Shown: positions 58,819 to 64,000 of the stretch, one piece after another
Position numbering within the stretch: the first letter of the stretch is position 1
How the letters are laid out: each line of letters opens with the position of its first letter
NCBI RefSeq assembly: GCF_028898945.1
Contig: NZ_CP118607.1
Location: 3,334,001-3,398,000, forward strand
Source: Pseudomonas sp. PSKL.D1
GTDB lineage: Bacteria; Pseudomonadota; Gammaproteobacteria; Pseudomonadales; Pseudomonadaceae
Length of the DNA stretch: 64,000 nucleotides
Direction: 5' to 3'
The notes under the pieces: generated by a model
What the model was told of the DNA's origin: nothing
What the model saw: the letters and a program-made list of their open reading frames with translations, nothing else
Database searches by the model: none
Made by a program: the position numbers and the translations under genes

Positions 58819-60321
58819 TCAATCGATGCGCGGGTGTTGCTGTGCCAGTTGCTGGCGTTTGGCTTCCAGCTCGGCAATCTGCGCGTCGATGTCTTCGATC
58901 TTTTGCTCGATGGTGTCGTGGTGCTCCTGCAGCAACTCACGCGCTTCTTGCATGTCTGACGCCGCCGGCGCCGCACCGCGCAGGGGCTTGTTGGCGGTTT
59001 CCTTCATGGTCAGGCCGGTGGCCAGGCCGATCAAGGCGATCACCATCAAGTAGTAGGCCGGCATGTACAGGTCGCCCGTGCTTTCCACCAGCCAGGCTGC
59101 GAGGGTCGGCGTAAGGCCGGCGATCAACACCGAAATGTTGAACGCACTGGCCAGTGCGCTGTAGCGGATGTGCGTGGGGAACATGGCCGGCAAGGTCGAC
59201 GCCATTACGCCGATGAAAAAGTTAAGCAACACGGCAATGATCAGCAGCCCGGCAAAAATCACCCCAAGGATGCCGCTGTTGATCAGCATGAACGCCGGAA
59301 TGGCCAGCACCAGCAGGCCAACGCTACCGACGATGATGAAGGGCCGGCGCCCCCACTTGTCGCTGAGCAGGCCGATCATCGGCTGCACGAACAGCATGCC
59401 AACCATGATCGCAATGATGATCAGCACGCCGTGGTCTTCGCTGTAATGCAGGTTGTGCGAAAGGTAACTGGGCATGTAGGTGAGCAGCATGTAGTAGGTG
59501 ACGTTGGTGGCGATCACCACGCCGATGCAGGTCACCAGGCTGCGCCAGTGCTGGGTGGCGACTTCCTTGAACGACACTTTGGGGCCTGTGGCCAGGCCTT
59601 CGCGGTCGCCTTGCTCCAGCTTGTCGACATGCTGCTGGAACGCCGGCGTTTCCTCCAACGCGTGGCGCAGGTAGAGGCCAATGATGCCCAATGGCAAGGC
59701 CAGGAAGAACGGCAGGCGCCAGCCCCATTCGAGGAACTTTTCTTCGCCCAGCACGGTGGATATCAGCACCACCACGCCCGCGCCGAGCACAAAGCCGGCA
59801 ATCGAGCCAAAGTCCAGCCAGCTTCCCAGGAAGCCGCGCTTGCGGTCCGGTGCGTATTCAGCCACGAAGATCGACGCGCCTGTGTATTCCCCACCGACCG
59901 AGAAACCCTGGGCCATTTTCGCCAACAGCAGCAGGATCGGCGCCCAGATACCGATGGATGCGTAGGACGGTATCAGGCCGATGGCGAACGTGCTGATCGA
60001 CATGATCACGATGGTGGCGGCCAGCACCTTCTGGCGCCCGAAGCGGTCGCCCAGGGCGCCGAAGAACAGCCCACCCAGCGGGCGGATCAGGAACGGCACC
60101 GAGAAGGTGGCCAGGGCCGCGATCATCTGCACGCTGGGGTCGGCGTTGGGGAAGAACACCTTGCCCAAGGCATAGGCAACAAAGCCGTAAACGCCGAAAT
60201 CGAACCATTCCATGGCATTGCCAAGCGCGGCGGCCGTAATTGCCTTACGCATCTTGGCATCGTCGACGATGGTGATGTCCTTCAGGCCGATTGGCTTAAG
60301 GTCTTTCTTGCGCGATGGCAT
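58819..60321 (-). CDS. proP: ProP-type osmolyte/H+ symporter
   Basis: A 500-residue MHS-family transporter of the same length as E. coli ProP. Twelve helices are followed by a C-terminal coiled coil (about 455-495, EARELLQEHHDTIEQKIEDI), the feature linked to osmosensing in ProP. Early blocks are GNAMEWFDFGVYGFVAYALG and GALGDRFGRQ. ProP imports proline, glycine betaine and related solutes. It converges on the riboflavin synthase gene (7 bases). Confidence 0.9.
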   Translation of the reverse strand: MPSRKKDLKPIGLKDITIVDDAKMRKAITAAALGNAMEWFDFGVYGFVAYALGKVFFPNADPSVQMIAALATFSVPFLIRPLGGLFFGALGDRFGRQKVLAATIVIMSISTFAIGLIPSYASIGIWAPILLLLAKMAQGFSVGGEYTGASIFVAEYAPDRKRGFLGSWLDFGSIAGFVLGAGVVVLISTVLGEEKFLEWGWRLPFFLALPLGIIGLYLRHALEETPAFQQHVDKLEQGDREGLATGPKVSFKEVATQHWRSLVTCIGVVIATNVTYYMLLTYMPSYLSHNLHYSEDHGVLIIIAIMVGMLFVQPMIGLLSDKWGRRPFIIVGSVGLLVLAIPAFMLINSGILGVIFAGLLIIAVLLNFFIGVMASTLPAMFPTHIRYSALASAFNISVLIAGLTPTLAAWLVESTGDLYMPAYYLMVIALIGLATGLTMKETANKPLRGAAPAASDMQEARELLQEHHDTIEQKIEDIDAQIAELEAKRQQLAQQHPRID

Positions 60322-60408
60322 ACCTGATTCCCTGTCGATGTAGGCTCTAAGGGTTCAGATACACCGTGACACTAAATAATTCAGCGCTTACTGAATTTTT
60401 GTGCGCAT

Positions 60409-60526
60409 TGAATGAGACGCCGCTTGCGCGGCTTATCGCGGATGAATCCGCTCCTACAGAGTGTGGTGTTGCCTTTGTAGGAGCGGATTCATCCGCGATG
60501 CGGCGCGCAAGCGGCGCTCAATCTCA
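60409..60526. repeat. Long inverted REP element
   Basis: The arms begin TTGAATGAGACGCCGCTTGC and end GCAAGCGGCGCTCAATCTCAA, and the inner REP units GGATGAATCCGCTCCTAC and GTAGGAGCGGATTCATCC also face each other. The whole can form a cruciform of nearly 120 bases just past the hemB stop codon, so it may also act as terminator. Confidence 0.9.
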
Positions 60527-61498
60527 AATACCTTCGCGCGCCAGGTCCATGGCGAAGTAGGTCAGGATCAGGTCAGCACCGGCGCGCTTGATGGCGCCCA
60601 GGCTTTCTCGCACCACGCGCCCTTCGTCGATAGCACCGGCAAGCCCGCCAAACTTGATCATCGCGTATTCGCCACTGACCTGGTAAGCCGCCAGCGGCAG
60701 GCGCGAGGCAGCGCGGATGTCGGCGATCACGTCCAGGTAAGCGCCTGCGGGCTTGACCATCAGCACGTCAGCGCCTTCCTGCTCATCGAGCAGCGACTCA
60801 CGCACGGCTTCACGGCGGTTCATCGGGTTCATCTGGTAGCTCTTGCGGTCGCCCTTGAGCGTGGTACCGCCGGCTTCACGGAACGGGCCATAGAGCGACG
60901 AGGCGAACTTGGTCGAATAGGCCATGATCGCCGTGTCGTGGAAACCGGCGGCATCCAGCGCACCACGAATGGCCTGGACCTGGCCGTCCATCGCCGCCGA
61001 CGGCGCGATGAAATCGGCACCTGCTGCTGCAGCCACCACCGCCTGCTTGCCCAGGTTGGCCAGGGTGGCATCGTTGTCCACGCCATGGTCATGCAGCACG
61101 CCACAGTGGCCGTGGCTGGTGTATTCGCAGAAGCACGTGTCGGACATCACCACCATTTCCGGCACGGTGTCCTTGCAGATGCGGGCCATGCGCGCCACCA
61201 GGCCGTTTTCGTTCCAGGTGTCGCTACCGGTGGCGTCCAGGTTGTGGGACACACCAAAGGTCATCACCGACTTGATGCCGGCACGGGCATAGCGCTCGAT
61301 TTCCTGGGCCAGCAGCTTCTCGGGGATGCGGTTGACGCCCGGCATGCTGCTGATCGGCACGAAGTCATCGATGCCTTCCTCGACGAAAATCGGCAGGATC
61401 AGGTCTTCAAGGCGGAACTCCGTCTCCTGGAAGATCGTGCGCAACGATTCGTTCTGGCGCAGGCGGCGGGGGCGGACGGAGGGGAAACGGTTGGACAT
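60524..61498 (-). CDS. hemB: Delta-aminolevulinic acid dehydratase (porphobilinogen synthase)
   Basis: A 324-residue enzyme of tetrapyrrole synthesis that condenses two 5-aminolevulinate molecules. Schiff-base lysines are K197 (AYSTKFAS) and K249 (LMVKPAGAY). A cysteine-rich metal site is present: C122, C124 and C132 in [12 protein letters not shown], the zinc-type pattern. GGAG precedes the ATG. Downstream lies an inverted REP. Confidence 0.95.
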   Translation of the reverse strand: MSNRFPSVRPRRLRQNESLRTIFQETEFRLEDLILPIFVEEGIDDFVPISSMPGVNRIPEKLLAQEIERYARAGIKSVMTFGVSHNLDATGSDTWNENGLVARMARICKDTVPEMVVMSDTCFCEYTSHGHCGVLHDHGVDNDATLANLGKQAVVAAAAGADFIAPSAAMDGQVQAIRGALDAAGFHDTAIMAYSTKFASSLYGPFREAGGTTLKGDRKSYQMNPMNRREAVRESLLDEQEGADVLMVKPAGAYLDVIADIRAASRLPLAAYQVSGEYAMIKFGGLAGAIDEGRVVRESLGAIKRAGADLILTYFAMDLAREGI

Positions 61499-61614
61499 GA
61501 CAGCTCCAGGGAATATGGACGGCGTACACCATATGCCTGTTAGGCGTGTGTGAAAAGGTTCAGTGGCGAGATTGTGTGTTGCGGTGGGGGTAACAGCGGT
61601 GTTTGCCCGTGACG

Positions 61615-61669
61615 GCCTCTTCGCGGCTGAAGCCGCTCCTACAAGAGCGGCTTTAGCCGCGATGAGGCC
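61615..61669. repeat. Inverted REP pair
   Basis: GGCCTCTTCGCGGCTGAAGC and its inverted partner GCTTTAGCCGCGATGAGGCC meet head to head around CTCCTACAAGAG. Located between hemB and the RIO kinase gene. Confidence 0.9.
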
Positions 61670-61684
61670 CGCACAGCCAACACA

Positions 61685-62578
61685 TTACTGCATCCAGGGC
61701 GGCGTCGGCTCCTCGGCTTTGGCCGGCCCATGCTCAGCCTCATGACGAGCCTCGCGGCGCCGGGCATCATCGCGCTTGGCCGCATCGATCTCGCGCATCA
61801 CCCCCATCACATCCGCCTCATGCTCATCCTCCACGAACAACCCGCTCAACGGGCTGTCCGGGCGCAGCTCACCCGCCTCAAACAAGGCCCACATCTCCTG
61901 GGCATACCGGGTACCCTTCAACTCCGGGGCAAAGCGCCCGAAGTAATGGGCCATGTTCGCCACATCGCGCTGCAACATGCTGAAGGCGTGGTTGTTGCCC
62001 GCCGCATCCACGGCTTGGGGCAGGTCGATGATGACCGGGCCATCGGGGCCCAGCAGCACGTTGAATTCGGACAGGTCACCATGCACCAGCCCTGCACACA
62101 GCATCAGCACGATCTGGCGAATGACGAAGGCGTGATGCTCACGGGCTTCATCGGCCTCCAGGTGCACATCGTTCAACCGTGGGGCGGCATCGCCATCGGC
62201 GTCGGTGACCAGTTCCATCAGCAACACGCCGTCCTGGAAATCGAACGGTTTAGGCACCCGCACACCGGCGTTGGCCAGGCGGAACAGCGCTGCGACCTCC
62301 GCATTCTGCCAGGCGTCCTCGGCCTCTTTGCGGCCATATTTGCTGCCCTTGGCCATGGCCCGGGCCTGGCGGCTATTGCGCACCTTGCGGCCTTCCTGAT
62401 ACTCCGCCGCCTGGCGGAAGCTGCGCTTGTTGGCCTCTTTGTAGACCTTGGCGCAGCGTACCTGGCCGCCACACCGCACCACATAAACGGCAGCTTCCTT
62501 GCCGCTCATCAGCGGCCGTAGCACTTCGTCGACCAGGCCGTCTTCGATGAGCGGTTCGATTCGTTTTGGCGTCTTCAT
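61685..62578 (-). CDS. RIO1-type serine protein kinase
   Basis: A 297-residue atypical protein kinase of the RIO family. The ATP lysine is K44 (CAKVYK), the catalytic loop HGDLSEFN has D168 and N173, and the metal-binding D185 lies in IIDLPQA. The C-terminus is charged (basic and acidic tail from about 265). Bacterial RIO kinases of this type are known in Pseudomonas; targets are mostly unclear. It is a single gene, 42 bases downstream of the aldehyde dehydrogenase on the same strand. Confidence 0.9.
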   Translation of the reverse strand: MKTPKRIEPLIEDGLVDEVLRPLMSGKEAAVYVVRCGGQVRCAKVYKEANKRSFRQAAEYQEGRKVRNSRQARAMAKGSKYGRKEAEDAWQNAEVAALFRLANAGVRVPKPFDFQDGVLLMELVTDADGDAAPRLNDVHLEADEAREHHAFVIRQIVLMLCAGLVHGDLSEFNVLLGPDGPVIIDLPQAVDAAGNNHAFSMLQRDVANMAHYFGRFAPELKGTRYAQEMWALFEAGELRPDSPLSGLFVEDEHEADVMGVMREIDAAKRDDARRREARHEAEHGPAKAEEPTPPWMQ

Positions 62579-62620
62579 CAGGCTGTGTTCAGGGTCCTTA
62601 CCATGTTGGCGGACATCCTC

Positions 62621-64000
62621 TCACAGGTGGCCCCGGTCATACACCCCATCAACCAGGCGCAACAGCCCCAACGGGTTGGCATCGCGCAAGGCCTGTGGCA
62701 ACAGCGCATCCGGGCAGTTCTGGTAACACACCGGCCGCAAGAAGCGGTCGATGGCCAGGCTACCCACCGACGTACCGCGCGCATCGGACGTGGCCGGGTA
62801 CGGGCCACCGTGCACCATCGCGTCGCTCACTTCGACGCCAGTCGGGTAACCGTTCACCAGCAGCCGCCCCACCTTGCGCTCCAGCATCGGCACCAGGGTG
62901 GCGAATTGCTCAAGGTCAGCAGGCTCGGCAATCAGGGTGGCGGTCAACTGGCCATGCAGCCCGGCCAATGCCTGGCGCAGTTGCGCCTCGTCGGCCACCT
63001 CCACCACCACCGTGGTCGGGCCAAACACTTCGTCCTGCAGCACGGCGTCGCCGTCGATGAGCAGGCTGGCATCGGCCTTGAACAGTTGCGCATAGGCCAG
63101 GTTGCCTGCCTGAGCCGGCCCGGCGAGGTGCTGCACCTGCGGGTGCTCAAGCAAGCGCTGCACGCCCTGCCCATAACTGCGCAATGTGCCCGCATTGAGC
63201 ATGCTCTGGCCCGGCTGGTCGGCCAGCCGCGCGCCCAGTGCGGTGACGAAGGCGGTAAAAACAGGCCCGGCAATGCCAATGACCAGCCCAGGGTTGGTGC
63301 AAAACTGGCCACATCCCAGTACCACAGAGGCTGCCAATTCCGCGGCCACCTGCTCGCCCCTGGCCTGCAACGCACCCGGCAATACCAGCACCGGGTTGAT
63401 GCTGCTCATTTCCGCAAATACCGGAATAGGCTGCGGGCGCGCGGCGGCCAGGTCGCACAATGCCCGGCCCCCCTTGAGCGAGCCGGTAAAGCCCACGGCC
63501 TGGATGGCCGGGTGTTTGACCAATTGCTCCCCTACTCCCGCGCCATAAATCATGTTGAATACCCCGGCCGGCATGCCGGTAGCCCGGGCCGCGCGCTCGA
63601 TGGCCTCGCCCACGTACTCGGCGGTGGCCATATGGCCACTGTGAGCTTTCATCACCACCGGGCAGCCGGCTGCCAGTGCGGCGGCGGTGTCGCCACCGGC
63701 GGTGGAAAACGCCAGCGGGAAATTGCTCGCACCGAACACGGCCACCGGGCCAACGCCGGTGCGGTACTGGCGCAGGTCCGGGCGCGGCAGCGGTTGGCGC
63801 TGCGGCTGGGCGCGGTCGATGCGGGCACCCAGAAAATCGCCACGGCGCAGCACCTGGGCAAACAGGCGCAACTGGTTGCTGGTGCGGCTGCGTTCGCCCT
63901 GAATGCGGGTGGCGGGCAGTGCAGTTTCGCGGCAGGCGGTGGCGATGAACGGCTCGCCAAGGTTGTCCAGTTGCTCGGCGATGGCGTCCAGAAACTGTGC
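62621..64000 (-). CDS. Aldehyde dehydrogenase, 2-oxoglutarate semialdehyde type (partial)
   Basis: At least 460 residues of an aldehyde dehydrogenase are visible; the 5' end lies beyond the right edge. The protein matches the NADP-dependent alpha-ketoglutaric semialdehyde dehydrogenase group (about 525 residues). NAD(P)-binding blocks are VFGASNFPLAFS and FTGSLKGG, the general base is E in FAEMSSINPV, and the nucleophile is C in GCGQFCTNPG. Enzymes of this group finish sugar acid, hydroxyproline or glucarate breakdown. The frame is open to the window end without a stop. Confidence 0.88.
   Translation of the reverse strand, partial: AQFLDAIAEQLDNLGEPFIATACRETALPATRIQGERSRTSNQLRLFAQVLRRGDFLGARIDRAQPQRQPLPRPDLRQYRTGVGPVAVFGASNFPLAFSTAGGDTAAALAAGCPVVMKAHSGHMATAEYVGEAIERAARATGMPAGVFNMIYGAGVGEQLVKHPAIQAVGFTGSLKGGRALCDLAAARPQPIPVFAEMSSINPVLVLPGALQARGEQVAAELAASVVLGCGQFCTNPGLVIGIAGPVFTAFVTALGARLADQPGQSMLNAGTLRSYGQGVQRLLEHPQVQHLAGPAQAGNLAYAQLFKADASLLIDGDAVLQDEVFGPTTVVVEVADEAQLRQALAGLHGQLTATLIAEPADLEQFATLVPMLERKVGRLLVNGYPTGVEVSDAMVHGGPYPATSDARGTSVGSLAIDRFLRPVCYQNCPDALLPQALRDANPLGLLRLVDGVYDRGHL

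Overview
The window looks like a chromosomal segment of a fluorescent Pseudomonas, most likely of the P. putida group. I infer this from the GC-rich code, the protein sequences as I recall them, and many copies of the repetitive extragenic palindrome built on GTAGGAGCGG. I see no rRNA, tRNA, CRISPR, insertion sequence, phage or plasmid gene. About 60 protein genes are supported. The last one, an aldehyde dehydrogenase, runs off the right edge.

Left part, about 1-12.2 kb: visibly less GC-rich and rich in proteins of unknown function. It holds a GFA-fold protein and a LysR regulator. Then comes an envelope group: an outer-membrane channel-like protein, two exported DUF1254/DUF1214 proteins, an exported arylsulfatase and a DUF3313 lipoprotein. 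A glutathione transferase and several small exported or membrane proteins follow. A dispersed repeat with a GGGTCGAAAGC-like core occurs four times here and was not seen elsewhere.

12.3-17.3 kb: aldo/keto reductase, exported cupin, exported alpha/beta hydrolase with a cysteine nucleophile, LysR regulator and an MFS exporter. 17.3-23.5 kb: the most notable locus, all on the minus strand. A cobalamin riboswitch precedes a TonB-dependent receptor. Next comes a tight four-gene operon: DUF1852 protein (MesX-type), core methionine synthase (MesD-type), flavin reductase and MetR. A MetR-type palindrome lies upstream of it. The locus reads as methionine synthesis without cobalamin, placed beside a cobalamin-sensing uptake gene.

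23.6-32.3 kb: SDR, LysR, glutaminase, then a complete BMP-type nucleoside ABC importer followed by a 2-oxoglutarate/Fe(II) oxygenase. 32.5-38.5 kb: an ABC exporter, then a cyanate locus: sigma-54 activator, cyanase and FNT-family channel. Three copies of a palindrome and a -24/-12 promoter lie between activator and cyanase. Behind the activator are a chalcone-isomerase-like protein and a 51-residue DUF2256 protein that overlaps it. 38.5-42.5 kb: LysR with a divergent TIM-barrel isomerase, SDR and MHS-family transporter, probably one catabolic unit.

43-64 kb: more core-like genes. These are a phosphatase/mannitol-1-phosphate dehydrogenase fusion (mannitol synthesis, osmoprotection), ilvE, a two-component system, an AEC transporter, a SleB-type hydrolase, a second TonB receptor and a secreted protein with two CAP repeats. 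Then come a GlxA-type regulator, LysE exporter, MFS exporter, LysR, cupin, a stand-alone riboflavin synthase, a ProP-like osmolyte symporter, hemB, a RIO kinase and the partial aldehyde dehydrogenase. REP pairs separate many of these units, and in two cases the REP supplies the stop codon of the preceding gene.
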